DNA of 64,000 nt from an uncultured bacterium (GCA_903921365.1 CAIXPS010000316.1:1-64000); one strand, 5' to 3'. Counted from the stretch's first letter, positions 32,607-42,658 are shown. The notes: generated from the letters alone by a model not told the origin. Numbers and translations: made by a program.

Positions 32607-34817
32607 ATGTCAGTCACGCGCCAACACCGCTCTCTTTGGGATAACATCCGGTCACCTGTGCAGATAGCGATATTATCTCCATACACCGCATGGGGCATTG
32701 TCGTCGTCTTCATCGTGCTCGGAATCATGGTCAGCCTGAAGACGCCGCTCTACCAGGGCTCAGATGAGGGCTGGCACTACGCGTACGTCGAACACTACGC
32801 CCTGGGCCGCCCGCTGCCCGATTATACAAAACACTTCACGACCGGCGACCCGGCCGCTCCCTACTGGCAGACTCACGAAGCATCACAGCCGCCTTTGTAT
32901 TACATCATGATGGGCAGAATTGCGGCGATTGTCCCGCGCGGCGACCTGATGCAGGAGCAGGTGCTCGGTCAGGATGCCGCAAACGGCATGTATGGCAACT
33001 TCCTGCCTGCCGATGACGGGTCGCTTGGCAGTGGGTTTGCATTGGCAGGTCACCTCGTGCGTTTTGCCACAGTGCTGTTTGGCGCGGGTCTGGTGATCTG
33101 CAGTTACTACATCGCGCGCATGATCACAGGCCGGCCTGAAGTAGCGCTGTTGACCACTGCGCTGGTTGCGTTCAACCCGCACAACCTGATGCTCAGCGGA
33201 GCCATCTCGAACGATATTCCTGTAGCGTGCATGGCCGCGCTGACTCTACTGGTCGCAACGCGCATCGTGACCACCGCGAAAGAACCAAGGCCGTTCCTCG
33301 GCGTCCTGCTCGGAGTTCTGGCCGGACTCACGTTGCTGACGAAATACAGCGGCGGCGCCGTCGCCATTGCCGCGCCTATCGCAATCCTGTGCCGGGCGTG
33401 GCGTTCTCGCTACTCATTCAAATGGATTGCACTACTGGGCGCGGCGTTCGCGGCAGGCGCGCTTCTCACAACCGGGGCGTACTTCGCGCACAACTGGTTG
33501 ATGTATGGCGACTTTCTGGCATGGAACGAAGTCAACAAGCTGATGCCGCCGATGGCGCAACCACGCGCGATCCAGGCGATGCTGGATGCAGTCCCCTTCA
33601 TCCTGTCCAACTTCTTCTCCCACCCCGGGTACATGCTTCCCATCCCAGACCGGTACAACCGCGTCATGCTTTATTTGTTCATCGCCGGGATGGCAGGCGC
33701 GATCTGGTTGCTGGCGCGGCGCAAACTGAGCCTGGCTATCCTCCCGTTACTGCTTGCGCTCGCGATAAATACAGGCACGTTCATCTTGTGGCTGCGCACG
33801 CACGCCGACACCGAAAATATGCGCTTCTTTACGCCGACGCTGATCCCGATCACGCTGCTCGTCGCCGCCGGCCTGCTCGTGTTCATCCCACAGAAGATAC
33901 AGCGCGGACTGATCGCGGTGGTCGTCATCGGTTATGGCGTATTCACAGCCCTGACGTTATACGACGCGCTCAACGTGATGTATGCCTATCCTCACTACCT
34001 GACCGACAGCGAGGCCCAGACCATCCTGCAACGACCAGCGAGCGGGCAGGTCGCGTTTGACAATGGCATCCAGATGCTGGACGTGCAACTGGCAAATCGC
34101 CGGGTGGACAGCGGAACGCCTGTCGAGATTACCATCGTATGGCGCACAACGGTTCCACTCACCCGCACGGCGCAACTGATGCTCGATCTCCGCCGGGAAG
34201 ATGGCACAACCGCCGCCTACCTGAACACGGCCAATGCGGTGCGATATGCTTATCTCACGCGCGCATGGCAGGTGGGGCGTCCGGTGCGCGAGACCTACCA
34301 GATCACGGTGGATACGGACAAAAGCCAGTTGCTGCAGATACTGGCGGGGTGGAACCTTGCCGGCGGCGGGGCGATTCACCTTGCGGGCAGCCCGGCGGTC
34401 AGCGTCGAGATCGGGCGCGTGAAGGTGCGCGCCCCACAATCAACCCTTCCACCCCCTGCCTTAACACCGCCTGTCGCGCAGTTCGTGAACTTCGCGGACC
34501 TCATGGCTGCTCGCATTGATGGCGACGGGATTATCCTGTCATGGCGCGCTACCAGCCAACCTGACAAAAACTACAAAGTCTTCGTCCATGGGCTCGATGC
34601 GAATGGCAAGACGATTACTCAGAACGACGTGCTATTTGACTATTCCGCCGCTTACTGGGATAAGGGTGACACCTTCGAACAGCGCATCCCACTGGCAGGG
34701 CAAGCAGATGCAACGTCGGTAGTTATCGGCGTGTACGACCCCGACACCGGCCAGCGTATCCACGCGCTCAAACCCGACGGAACCGCGTGGCCCGACGACA
34801 GCGCAACGGTGCGATAA
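32607..34817 (+). CDS. GT-C family membrane glycosyltransferase (GT39/ArnT-like)
   Basis: This 736-residue polytopic protein is of the GT-C fold (protein O-mannosyltransferase/ArnT-like). The first loop has the acidic sugar-transfer motif YQGSDEGWHYAYVEHY, then EASQPPLYYIMMGRI, both typical of the family. About ten hydrophobic helices lie in residues 25-470, followed by a soluble beta-rich C-terminal domain of about 260 residues. It should transfer a sugar from a polyprenyl-phosphate donor outside the membrane. The ATG at 32607 is chosen because an upstream extension would overlap the divergent kinase gene. Its acceptor is unknown. Confidence 0.82.
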   Translation: MSVTRQHRSLWDNIRSPVQIAILSPYTAWGIVVVFIVLGIMVSLKTPLYQGSDEGWHYAYVEHYALGRPLPDYTKHFTTGDPAAPYWQTHEASQPPLYYIMMGRIAAIVPRGDLMQEQVLGQDAANGMYGNFLPADDGSLGSGFALAGHLVRFATVLFGAGLVICSYYIARMITGRPEVALLTTALVAFNPHNLMLSGAISNDIPVACMAALTLLVATRIVTTAKEPRPFLGVLLGVLAGLTLLTKYSGGAVAIAAPIAILCRAWRSRYSFKWIALLGAAFAAGALLTTGAYFAHNWLMYGDFLAWNEVNKLMPPMAQPRAIQAMLDAVPFILSNFFSHPGYMLPIPDRYNRVMLYLFIAGMAGAIWLLARRKLSLAILPLLLALAINTGTFILWLRTHADTENMRFFTPTLIPITLLVAAGLLVFIPQKIQRGLIAVVVIGYGVFTALTLYDALNVMYAYPHYLTDSEAQTILQRPASGQVAFDNGIQMLDVQLANRRVDSGTPVEITIVWRTTVPLTRTAQLMLDLRREDGTTAAYLNTANAVRYAYLTRAWQVGRPVRETYQITVDTDKSQLLQILAGWNLAGGGAIHLAGSPAVSVEIGRVKVRAPQSTLPPPALTPPVAQFVNFADLMAARIDGDGIILSWRATSQPDKNYKVFVHGLDANGKTITQNDVLFDYSAAYWDKGDTFEQRIPLAGQADATSVVIGVYDPDTGQRIHALKPDGTAWPDDSATVR

Positions 34818-34824
34818 CCGCCGA

Positions 34825-34866
34825 CGTGATCGAGTGAGGCAACGGGTGTCACCTCACTCGGTCACG
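34825..34866. terminator. Bidirectional terminator between convergent genes
   Basis: CGTGATCGAGTGAGG pairs with CCTCACTCGGTCACG (one G-T pair) around a 12-base loop, followed by CTTTGTGTTT. It lies between the convergent glycosyltransferase and tryptophanase-like genes. Confidence 0.8.
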
Positions 34867-34882
34867 CTTTGTGTTTAACGCA

Positions 34883-36280
34883 TTACTCCGCCAGCAACGC
34901 CCCATGCGCCGGCGCCATGCGCGCGCTGAAGTGGCGCAACGTATCGGGCGACTCTGCAATCTTGACGCCCCGAATGCGATCCTTGATGCTATTGACATAT
35001 AACAGCACTTCAGCCAGATAGTCCACATGGCTTTGCGTGTATACGCGGCGCGGAAACGCCAGGCGCACCAGTTCCATCGCCGCTGGCTTCTCGCTGCCAT
35101 CGGGCTGACGTCCAAACATCACCGAGCCGATCTCGACGGAGCGCACCCCGCCTTCAAGGTACAACGCCAGCGAAAGCGCCCACGCGGGATATTCGCTCTG
35201 CGGGATATGCGGCAGCATCGCCTTCGCGTCGATGTAAACCGCATGTCCACCAGTGGGCAATACGATCGGGATGCCCGCGCGGGTCAGCTTATCGCCGAAA
35301 TATTCGACCGAGCGGATGCGATAGCGCAGATAATCCTCGTCCAGCACCTCGTGCAGACCGATTGCGATCGCCTCAAGATCATATCCAGCCAGTCCGCCAT
35401 AGGTCGGGAACCCCTCTGTCAGGATAAGCATGTCCTTGCACTTGCGCGCCAGTGCCGTGTCATTTAATGCCAGAAAGCCGCCAATGTTGGCCAGGCCATC
35501 CTTCTTCGCGCTCATCGTGCAGCCATCGACGTAACTGAACATCTCACGCGCAATGTCAAACGGCGTCTTGTCCGCGTAACCAGGTTCGCGCAGCTTGATG
35601 AACCACGCGTTCTCAGCAAACCGACAGGCATCAAGAAAGAACGGCACGCCATGACGACGGCAGATCGCACTCGCCGCGCGGATGTTTTCCATGCTGACAG
35701 GCTGACCGCCGCCTGAGTTATTGGTCACGGTGAGCATCGCCAGCGGCACGCGCCCCGGGTTGTCCGCCAGCGCCTGATCGAGCGCCGCAAGATCAATGCA
35801 CCCCTTGAACGGGTGAATGAACTGCGGTTGCCGTCCTTCTGCAACCGGGATATCAAGCGCAGTCGCGCCGCGCGATTCAATGTTCGCGCGCGTGGTGTCA
35901 AAGTGCGTGTTGTTTGGGACGATGTCACCCTGCTTGACCGCAGCGCCAAACAGAATGCGCTCGGCGGCGCGTCCCTGGTGGGTCGGGATGACATACTTCA
36001 GCCCGGTGATCTCCTGCACCGCTGCCTCGAAGCGAAAGAACGAGCGCGCGCCTGCGTACGACTCGTCGCCCTGCATCATGCCGCCCCACTGCGCCGACGA
36101 CATCGCGCCGGTGCCTGAGTCGGTGAGTAGATCGATCAGCACGTCTTCGGCCTTCAGTAAAAACAGGTTATTGCCGGCTGCGGTGAGCGCCGCGATGCGC
36201 TCCTCGCGCGTGATATGCCGGATGGGTTCGACGGTCTTGATGCGAAACGGTTCGATAACGGTGTGTGGTTGAAATGGCAT
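34883..36280 (-). CDS. tnaA: Tryptophanase / tyrosine phenol-lyase family beta-eliminating lyase
   Basis: This 465-residue PLP enzyme splits an aromatic amino acid to pyruvate, ammonia and indole or phenol. The PLP lysine is K260 (MSAKKDGL), with D217 and R220 (LDACR) and IPTHQGRAAE binding the cofactor. At the position of Arg381 of tyrosine phenol-lyase, which contacts the phenol ring hydroxyl, it has I384 (SVEIGS). That residue is the tryptophanase type. Other segments (MFSYVDGCTM) look more TPL-like, so an unusual aromatic substrate is possible. The ATG at 36280 has CAGGAG upstream. It lies downstream of a radical SAM gene (22 bases). Confidence 0.85.
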   Translation of the reverse strand: MPFQPHTVIEPFRIKTVEPIRHITREERIAALTAAGNNLFLLKAEDVLIDLLTDSGTGAMSSAQWGGMMQGDESYAGARSFFRFEAAVQEITGLKYVIPTHQGRAAERILFGAAVKQGDIVPNNTHFDTTRANIESRGATALDIPVAEGRQPQFIHPFKGCIDLAALDQALADNPGRVPLAMLTVTNNSGGGQPVSMENIRAASAICRRHGVPFFLDACRFAENAWFIKLREPGYADKTPFDIAREMFSYVDGCTMSAKKDGLANIGGFLALNDTALARKCKDMLILTEGFPTYGGLAGYDLEAIAIGLHEVLDEDYLRYRIRSVEYFGDKLTRAGIPIVLPTGGHAVYIDAKAMLPHIPQSEYPAWALSLALYLEGGVRSVEIGSVMFGRQPDGSEKPAAMELVRLAFPRRVYTQSHVDYLAEVLLYVNSIKDRIRGVKIAESPDTLRHFSARMAPAHGALLAE

Positions 36281-36302
36281 TTGTCTCTCTCCTGTGAGGT
36301 CA

Positions 36303-37520
36303 TCAGTAGATGAACTCGCGAATATCGTAACGACTGATGTGCGGCATGCCGCGCTGCTCGTCAAAGCACAAACTGGCTTGTATCTCCTCTCCCTGCGCGA
36401 TGCGCTCCGGCTGTGTGAGCGGGATCAACTGCGCTTGATAGGCGGCTTTGCTATAGTCCATGCCCTCTTCTGCGACTAGCTCCGAGAAATAGATAATGTC
36501 GTCCATATCCAGAGGCATCTGGTTCAGCGCCGCGATGGTGTCCTTGACATGCGCAGCCGCATAGGCATGTCCGCCCGCGCCGAGCAGGATGATGATGCCA
36601 ACCGCGACGCCGCCGGCCTTCATTGCGCGCACGGAACGCACCACTTCGTCAGCCTTGCTGGGTTTATGCAGAAAACGCAACAACTCGTCACTGCCGCTTT
36701 CCATCCCGATATACACGCGCTTCAGCCCGCGCCCTGCCAGCAGCGCGTAGTCGCTTACCGACTTGCGCTCGCCGCTAAAACCGTCGAGGAACGCGAACAT
36801 GCCACCGAGTTTGTCCACGTCATACACCTCGCGCACAACATCCATGAGCGGCACAAGCACGGGCATGGGGATCACCAGCGCATTGGCGTCGCCAAGAAAA
36901 ACGGTGCGCCGCAACGACAACCCGGCGCCCAGAAAATCGCGCACTGCCTGCGCATGCGTTCGAAATTCAACCGGGCGGCGGATGCGAAACGAACGATCGC
37001 GGTAAAACGTGCAGAAAGTGCAGGTGTTAAACGAACACCCCTCGGTCGCCTGCAGCACTACTGCCATGTACTGATCGGGTGGAAGGATGCCGACCGGCTT
37101 GTATACCTGGTGATATTGCTTCGCGTCGGCGCGCGACCGTAAAGCGTCAAACGCAATCGCGGACTGAAACACGCTATGGCCTTCTGGCGGGAGCGCTTCG
37201 CGTAACTCAGCGACGCCGTCGAGGATAGCGCGATACAGGTCTGCCGTTGTGCCGCGCGCGCGCTCCTCAATCTTCAGTGCGTCCTCCTGACCCAGCCAGC
37301 GACGGTCACGTTGCCGGCCGGCAATCGACCACTTCGCGATCATGCGTCCGTCCAGTCCGCGCCGATACGAAATGCCGTCAAGCAGCGCGGTCCACATCCG
37401 ACCCGCATAGTCGAAACTGAACACGCTGGATTCCGCCGGCCCGTCCACACTCACAGTGAGGCAATTGGGCTTAACGCTGAGTGTGACTGGGCGACTCTGC
37501 CAGCGACCAATAATCACCAT
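36303..37520 (-). CDS. Radical SAM protein with CX4CX2C cluster motif
   Basis: This 405-residue protein has a radical SAM domain from about residue 150. The cluster cysteines C162, C167 and C170 (GCSFNTCTFC) have CX4CX2C spacing rather than the standard CX3CX2C. The SAM-binding region includes GDANALV and the GMESGSDELL motif. The N-terminal 140 residues form a separate domain that I do not recognise. The ThiH/HydG or Elp3 motifs are absent. It lies between an MDR oxidoreductase and the tryptophanase-like gene in a compact minus-strand run, so a link with aromatic amino acid or cofactor chemistry is possible but not shown. Confidence 0.8.
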   Translation of the reverse strand: MVIIGRWQSRPVTLSVKPNCLTVSVDGPAESSVFSFDYAGRMWTALLDGISYRRGLDGRMIAKWSIAGRQRDRRWLGQEDALKIEERARGTTADLYRAILDGVAELREALPPEGHSVFQSAIAFDALRSRADAKQYHQVYKPVGILPPDQYMAVVLQATEGCSFNTCTFCTFYRDRSFRIRRPVEFRTHAQAVRDFLGAGLSLRRTVFLGDANALVIPMPVLVPLMDVVREVYDVDKLGGMFAFLDGFSGERKSVSDYALLAGRGLKRVYIGMESGSDELLRFLHKPSKADEVVRSVRAMKAGGVAVGIIILLGAGGHAYAAAHVKDTIAALNQMPLDMDDIIYFSELVAEEGMDYSKAAYQAQLIPLTQPERIAQGEEIQASLCFDEQRGMPHISRYDIREFIY

Positions 37521-37526
37521 GATCTG

Positions 37527-38516
37527 CTACACACTCGTCCAATCGAACAACACCGACAGGCTCTTTGCGGGGTCATGCAACAACTGCTGATAGGCCGCTT
37601 GCGCCTCGCGCGGTGAGCGGGTGAGCGCCAGTTGATCCGTCGTGATCCGCCCATCGGCCAACCACTGCATGGCGCCAACGATGTTTCCGTAAATGCTGTT
37701 CGCCCGGAAGTCCGTCGGGGTCAGGGGAAGTTCCCACTCCCAACCGCTCCGCACGGTAACGTAGCGATTAAAGATAGTGTTCAGCATCTCGAACGCAGAC
37801 AGCGTCGTGCGCTGCTGCCACATGGCTGCAACGATGACCACTTCGCCGCGCTTCTGCACTACCTTACATGCATCCAGCGCTGCCTGTTCATGCCCTGAAC
37901 ACTCGACTACTAGCGCCACTTTGCCAGCGTATTCCGGATCGTTCAGCGGGATCGCTGGCGCAGCGCGCTTCACGCCTCCACGCAATGCGGCATCGCGCCG
38001 CGCCTCACTTGGATCGACCGCCAGCACATCATAGCCGCACGATTGGAACATGCGCGCCGCCAGGTGCCCGACAATACCGAGACCGGTCACAATCACCTTG
38101 GCAGGTGGGCGCGCCACGGTCGTCGTCAGCGTGCTCATCGTCACACACATCAACCGCGCAAAAGGCGCAATTTCGGGTGACAATCCCGCGGGCAAAGCAG
38201 CCACGTGCTCGCGCGGCGCGCGCTGGTGCGACTGATGGTTGCCCATGCAAAAGGCCAGGTCGCCCGGCTTCAGGTCAGTCACCCCCGACCCTACGGCATC
38301 AACCTCAAACACCGCCGCATACCCGGTCGAGATCGGGAACTGCGCCCACGCATATTGCCCACGATAACCGGCCAACTCGGTGCCGGGACTGATCAACGAA
38401 CGAATCGTATGTCCCACGACTTCCTTCTCACCCGGCGGTTGCGTGTTGCGTTCGCGCTCGAAGAGTTCCGCCTGCTCAACGCCTGTAAATTGCACGACGT
38501 GCATCTTTTCGCTCAT
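37527..38516 (-). CDS. Zinc-free medium-chain dehydrogenase/reductase
   Basis: This 329-residue protein has the MDR fold without zinc sites. The region where catalytic Cys and His-Glu normally occur reads SPGTELAGYRGQY and lacks them, and there is no four-Cys lobe. The NAD(P) motif is VTGLGIVGHLAARMF with an acidic residue in AVDPSEA. The overall layout is similar to BchC-type or similar zinc-free reductases. Its start overlaps the XseA stop (ATGA), and the radical SAM gene follows 6 bases later. The substrate is unknown. Confidence 0.82.
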   Translation of the reverse strand: MSEKMHVVQFTGVEQAELFERERNTQPPGEKEVVGHTIRSLISPGTELAGYRGQYAWAQFPISTGYAAVFEVDAVGSGVTDLKPGDLAFCMGNHQSHQRAPREHVAALPAGLSPEIAPFARLMCVTMSTLTTTVARPPAKVIVTGLGIVGHLAARMFQSCGYDVLAVDPSEARRDAALRGGVKRAAPAIPLNDPEYAGKVALVVECSGHEQAALDACKVVQKRGEVVIVAAMWQQRTTLSAFEMLNTIFNRYVTVRSGWEWELPLTPTDFRANSIYGNIVGAMQWLADGRITTDQLALTRSPREAQAAYQQLLHDPAKSLSVLFDWTSV

Positions 38517-39730
38517 TTCAACGCTCCTTGTGCGCCAAATTCTCCATCAGATACGAGGATGCGCAATGCATCCCCCGTCATCACATCCGCCACCGAACGC
38601 ACGACAGCCCCATCGCGCTCGCGCCGGACGATGGCATAACCGCGCGCCAGCGTAGCCTGTGGGCTGACGGCCTCAAGCCTGCCAGCCAGTCCATGCAATT
38701 GCTCATGCTGCAACCCGATACGCGACAACAGCGCTGCATCGAGCCGCAATTGCAGATCGGTCACGCGCTCCCGCGCGCGCCCCGCCTGCGCGCGCGGACT
38801 TAGCATGCGCAACGCCCGCCGCAGGGTATCGACGCGGGTGCGTTCCTGCTCAATGCGATTCTGCAGCAGAGTGCTTAAGCTCTGTGCCAACGCATCAATA
38901 TCCTGCCGTATCTCGACGATATCCGGCGTGATAATCTCCGCCGCTGCAGACGGAGTCGGCGCGCGCGCGTCGGCTGCGAAATCCGTCAGTGTGAAGTCGA
39001 TCTCGTGACCCACGCCGCTGACTATGGGCGCCTCGGATGCCGCCACCGCGCGGACGACGCGCTCGTCATTAAACGCCCACAGCTCTTCGAGGCTGCCGCC
39101 GCCGCGCGCGACAAGTATGACATCACACACACCCAGATTATTAAGCGCCTTGATAGCCCGCGCGATCTGGGCTGGAGCTTCTGCCCCTTGCACCAGCGTC
39201 GGCGCCAGGATGACCTCGATTATCGGGAAGCGGCGCGTCAACACATTCAGGATGTCCTGTAAGGCGGCGCCAGTTGGCGATGTGACTACACCGAGAATGC
39301 GCGGGAAAGCGGGCAATGGCCGTTTACGCGCCTGGTCAAAAAGCCCTTCGGCCTCAAGCTCGCGCTTCAGGCGCTCGTACTCAGCATACAGATCGCCAGT
39401 GCCCGATGTCGTCATCGATTCGACATAGAGTTGATACGCCCCATCACGCTCGTACAAACTGATGCGGCCGCGCGCGGTCACCGCGTCGCCTGCGCGAAAT
39501 GGCTGGCGTATGCGCATCGCGGTCGATTTCCACATCACGCACTTCACCTGCGCACCCGCATCCTTCAGCGTGAAGTACACATGACCCGACGCCGGGCGCG
39601 ACAGGTTGCTGATTTCGCCGGAGACTCGCACATCGGCCAGTTCCTCATCGCTTTCCAACAGCGCCTTGATGCGCAGCGTCAAGTCTGTCACAGAGAGCGG
39701 TTCGGCAGAAAACAACATTGACTGAAACAT
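38513..39730 (-). CDS. xseA: Exodeoxyribonuclease VII large subunit
   Basis: This 405-residue protein is the large subunit of exonuclease VII, which degrades single-stranded DNA in the cytoplasm. The N-terminal OB-fold (about 15-100) includes SGEISNLSRPASGHVYFTLK. The catalytic core has GVVTSPTGAALQD, LVARGGGSLEELWAFND and SGVGHEIDFTLTDFAADARA. A coiled-coil region follows before the C-terminal LARGYAIV segment. The small subunit xseB, which normally lies next to xseA, is not in the window. The ATG at 39730 has AGGGGG close upstream. The gene overlaps the MDR gene and so is in an unusual operon. Confidence 0.95.
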   Translation of the reverse strand: MFQSMLFSAEPLSVTDLTLRIKALLESDEELADVRVSGEISNLSRPASGHVYFTLKDAGAQVKCVMWKSTAMRIRQPFRAGDAVTARGRISLYERDGAYQLYVESMTTSGTGDLYAEYERLKRELEAEGLFDQARKRPLPAFPRILGVVTSPTGAALQDILNVLTRRFPIIEVILAPTLVQGAEAPAQIARAIKALNNLGVCDVILVARGGGSLEELWAFNDERVVRAVAASEAPIVSGVGHEIDFTLTDFAADARAPTPSAAAEIITPDIVEIRQDIDALAQSLSTLLQNRIEQERTRVDTLRRALRMLSPRAQAGRARERVTDLQLRLDAALLSRIGLQHEQLHGLAGRLEAVSPQATLARGYAIVRRERDGAVVRSVADVMTGDALRILVSDGEFGAQGALK

Positions 39731-39749
39731 CACACCCCCTGGTAAATCT

Positions 39750-40436
39750 TCATGCGCGATTCAGTTGCGCGATCAGCCACCCGCACACATCGTCCAGGCT
39801 CTGGTCAGATATTTCATGGCGCATCGGGTACTCGTGATAATCAAGTTTTACCGGCAGCTGGCTGAAATACTCCTTAATGGCGCGTCCTTCGGCGATCGGG
39901 AGCACGTTGTCATAAAGACCATGCACAACGAGCACCGGGAAGTCCTTAAGCCGGTCTGGCGATGCAGCAATCGGCAATACCTCGACTGGGAGCGACCCAC
40001 TCTGGACAACCACGCCCGCCAGCAACTCGGGCTGAGTGAGCATGACGGCGAGGCTCATGATCGATCCCTGGCTGAAACCCATCAGATACACGCGCTTCGG
40101 ATCGGCGCCATATCTCGCGACGGCTTCGCTGATGAATTGCAACAGTTGCTTGCGGCTTTGTTCAAACTCGGCCTCATCGCGGTCGATGTGATCCGCATAG
40201 AAGGCGACGTGATACCAGCCAAACTGATTGCGCCCCATGAGGATCGGCGCGCGGGCGCTGACGACGATGAACCGTTCGTCGAGATACGGGATCAACGCAA
40301 ACAAATCCTGTTCATTGCTGCGCACGCCATGCAGCAGGATCAACAACGGAGGGAGTGTATCTGGCGCCCCATCCGTCTCGGGCGGACGCACAAGGTGTGC
40401 CAGTGATAGTTGCTCAGTACTCATTGACTGCATCAT
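39750..40436 (-). CDS. Phospholipase/carboxylesterase family hydrolase
   Basis: This is a 228-residue serine esterase of the carboxylesterase/thioesterase (YpfH/acyl-protein thioesterase-like) group. The oxyanion segment is LLHGVRSNEQDL. The nucleophile is in GFSQGSIMSL, the acid is D in HGLYDNVLP, and the histidine is in PMRHEISDQS. It lacks a signal peptide. Three Met codons at the N-terminus (40436, 40433 and 40424) leave the start uncertain, and no ribosome site decides it. It is the first gene of the minus-strand run with xseA. The substrate is not known. Confidence 0.87.
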   Translation of the reverse strand: MMQSMSTEQLSLAHLVRPPETDGAPDTLPPLLILLHGVRSNEQDLFALIPYLDERFIVVSARAPILMGRNQFGWYHVAFYADHIDRDEAEFEQSRKQLLQFISEAVARYGADPKRVYLMGFSQGSIMSLAVMLTQPELLAGVVVQSGSLPVEVLPIAASPDRLKDFPVLVVHGLYDNVLPIAEGRAIKEYFSQLPVKLDYHEYPMRHEISDQSLDDVCGWLIAQLNRA

Positions 40437-40574
40437 ACAGCGAACTCGACTTCACATCGTCATCACGCAACTACAACTGCAATCATTGCCGTTATGATAT
40501 GTATCCAGGCTTGTCGCTTAGAATTCGCTATGACAATCTCACAATATGCTGATAAACTAAGCGGTAGTAAATGA

Positions 40575-42632
40575 ATGCCCATGGCTGACGTAACATTTGC
40601 GACCATTCACGTTGTTAATGGCAAGGAACTGGGTGACACACCGCAGGTATTTGCGCAACCCACTGGTAAGCGCTCGCCTCGCAGCGGTGAAACCCTCATC
40701 CTCTTCCTTGAACTGCAAAATGCAGAACCGGCAACCTACGCGGAGATCACGCGCATCTTCAGCGAAGGATACTGGCGCGCGCCTGGCGGCTTGACGACTG
40801 CGATGCGATTAGGGATAAAACTCGCTAACGACCGCATCGTCGATCTCAACCGGGGTATGCCGCCTTCTAAACGGATACTGGGGTCATTAACCTGTGCCGT
40901 AGTCAACGAAGAGAACGTGGTCATTGCGCAAGCCGGTCCAGGCATTGCCTTTGCCTGTGCGCAGTCGGGCGCGTTTGAGCAACTTGCGCCCGGTCCCGGC
41001 ACACCAGCGATTGGCAGCAGCCGCACCGTCGACGCGATCTTCACCAACTTCGCGTGGAAAACGGGCGACAACTTCGTCCTGAGCGGAGAAGGGTCTTGCT
41101 CTGGCGTGAGCGATACACTCGTAAACACGTGCATGCGCAAGGGCGACGGTCGTCTCGTCGCCGGATATGTCAACGCCAATGTGAAACAAGGCAAGATGGT
41201 CGGTGTTGCATTCAGCGTCGCTGGCGCAGCCTCAGCACACGCAACGGCAACCCCGCCTCCGATCACAGTAAAGGAACCGCAGACTGAACCGGCAGTGAAT
41301 GAGGCTGTGGAACCACAGACCGCGTCCGACCGCGCCGCTGCGCCATCGCACGCCCTTGCAGACGCGGGCGCAGCGGCATCCACATTCATCGGCGGCGCAG
41401 CGAAGTCGCTCCAGCGCACAATGGGTTCGTTCGGCCAGCAATTACTGCCAGCGTCGGCAGCGCGGAGCCTGGCGGCGGAACGATCGCGAGCGGCCACATT
41501 TGGTCTGGCGGCTGTCGCGATTCTATTGCCAATCATCGTCGCGCTCGTGGTCACGATACTCTATTTCCAATTCAGCGGATTGGCTGAGAAACAACAGTTG
41601 CAAGGCCAGATCCGCCGCCAGATCGAACAGGCCAAATCCGCGCCAGCGCTCGATAAATGGACAAACGCCCTCAGCCTGATTGAGAATTACCAGGCGAGAT
41701 ATCCCGACGAAACAGCCGCGTTGCTCGATGATCAGCGACTCGCACAATCGCAGGTCGATACGATCAACAAGGTCACCCGCGTGGCGGCAACTGCGATTGT
41801 TGACCTCGCAGCGACTGCGTCCCCACGCCGGATCGCTGCGGCTTCACTTGGCGTGTACGTTCTCGATCCCGCGACCAACAACGCTGAATACCACGTGCTG
41901 AATATCCAACGCAACGGTGTGACCGGCAAGCCCGTGCCTCTCACACTCGCGGGCGGCGGCATTCCTGCCGGCGCGCCAATCGCGGATGTGACTTGGGCCA
42001 CTGCAAGCAACGGACGCTGGCACGCTGAAGGCGCAGTGCTGTACAGCAAGAGCGCTCTGTACGAGTACAGTTCGGCAACTGGCCAACTGATTCAGCTCAA
42101 TCTGCCCTCGGACCCGGCTGGCAATCCGGATACCATCGTGGCCGGTGAACTGTACAATAGCACCGCCTACTTACTTGACACCGGCGCCGGCCAGATCTGG
42201 CGCTACACATTGCAGGGCAATAAATTAGCCCGGGGCGACGCCTATTTCCGCATCCCTAACCCGCAGGTGAAAGACTGCGTGGATATAGCCATCGATGGCG
42301 CTGTGTATCTGGTGCAGAAGAATGGAACAGTTCTCAAGTTTTATGGCCGAGAGTCTAAGCCGTTCAATATCAACGTCGGCAGCCTGCCGCAGCCAATCGG
42401 CCAGGCCATCGCCATCGAATTGAGCGGCCCCGATCAAAACACTGGCAACGTGTATATTGGCGATGCCAGTATCGGAGCGATCTGGCAGTTCACAAAAACA
42501 GGGGACTATGTGCGACAATACCGCGCCTCGAATGACGAATTCGTGGGCATGCAGGACATGTCGCTCGACCCAACGAGCAACACGATGTACGTCAACACGC
42601 CGAATAAGTTATTCAGTTTCAAAATAGGTTGA
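40575..42632 (+). CDS. Degenerate PP2C-like domain, TM helix and beta-propeller membrane protein
   Basis: This 685-residue protein starts with a domain (about 1-215) that follows the PP2C phosphatase pattern. The metal motifs are altered: the usual GD of the core strand is GP in IAQAGPGIAFACAQ, and the SDG motif reads SGEG in GDNFVLSGEGS. It is therefore probably an inactive phosphatase fold. A Pro/Ala-rich linker leads to a transmembrane helix (about 310-333), a coiled-coil stretch and an extracellular beta-propeller-like region (about 400-685). It is followed by an SH3b lipoprotein gene after 26 bases. It may link internal signalling to the cell surface, which is inference. Confidence 0.65.
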   Translation: MPMADVTFATIHVVNGKELGDTPQVFAQPTGKRSPRSGETLILFLELQNAEPATYAEITRIFSEGYWRAPGGLTTAMRLGIKLANDRIVDLNRGMPPSKRILGSLTCAVVNEENVVIAQAGPGIAFACAQSGAFEQLAPGPGTPAIGSSRTVDAIFTNFAWKTGDNFVLSGEGSCSGVSDTLVNTCMRKGDGRLVAGYVNANVKQGKMVGVAFSVAGAASAHATATPPPITVKEPQTEPAVNEAVEPQTASDRAAAPSHALADAGAAASTFIGGAAKSLQRTMGSFGQQLLPASAARSLAAERSRAATFGLAAVAILLPIIVALVVTILYFQFSGLAEKQQLQGQIRRQIEQAKSAPALDKWTNALSLIENYQARYPDETAALLDDQRLAQSQVDTINKVTRVAATAIVDLAATASPRRIAAASLGVYVLDPATNNAEYHVLNIQRNGVTGKPVPLTLAGGGIPAGAPIADVTWATASNGRWHAEGAVLYSKSALYEYSSATGQLIQLNLPSDPAGNPDTIVAGELYNSTAYLLDTGAGQIWRYTLQGNKLARGDAYFRIPNPQVKDCVDIAIDGAVYLVQKNGTVLKFYGRESKPFNINVGSLPQPIGQAIAIELSGPDQNTGNVYIGDASIGAIWQFTKTGDYVRQYRASNDEFVGMQDMSLDPTSNTMYVNTPNKLFSFKIG

Positions 42633-42658
42633 GTCAAATAGGAGAAGGAGAAGAAGCA

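Noticed and set aside
36303-37520. Radical SAM protein as the activase of the glycyl radical enzyme
   Set aside because: It lacks the CX3CX2C motif and ferredoxin-type cysteines of activases, is 10 kb away, and has an unrelated N-terminal domain.
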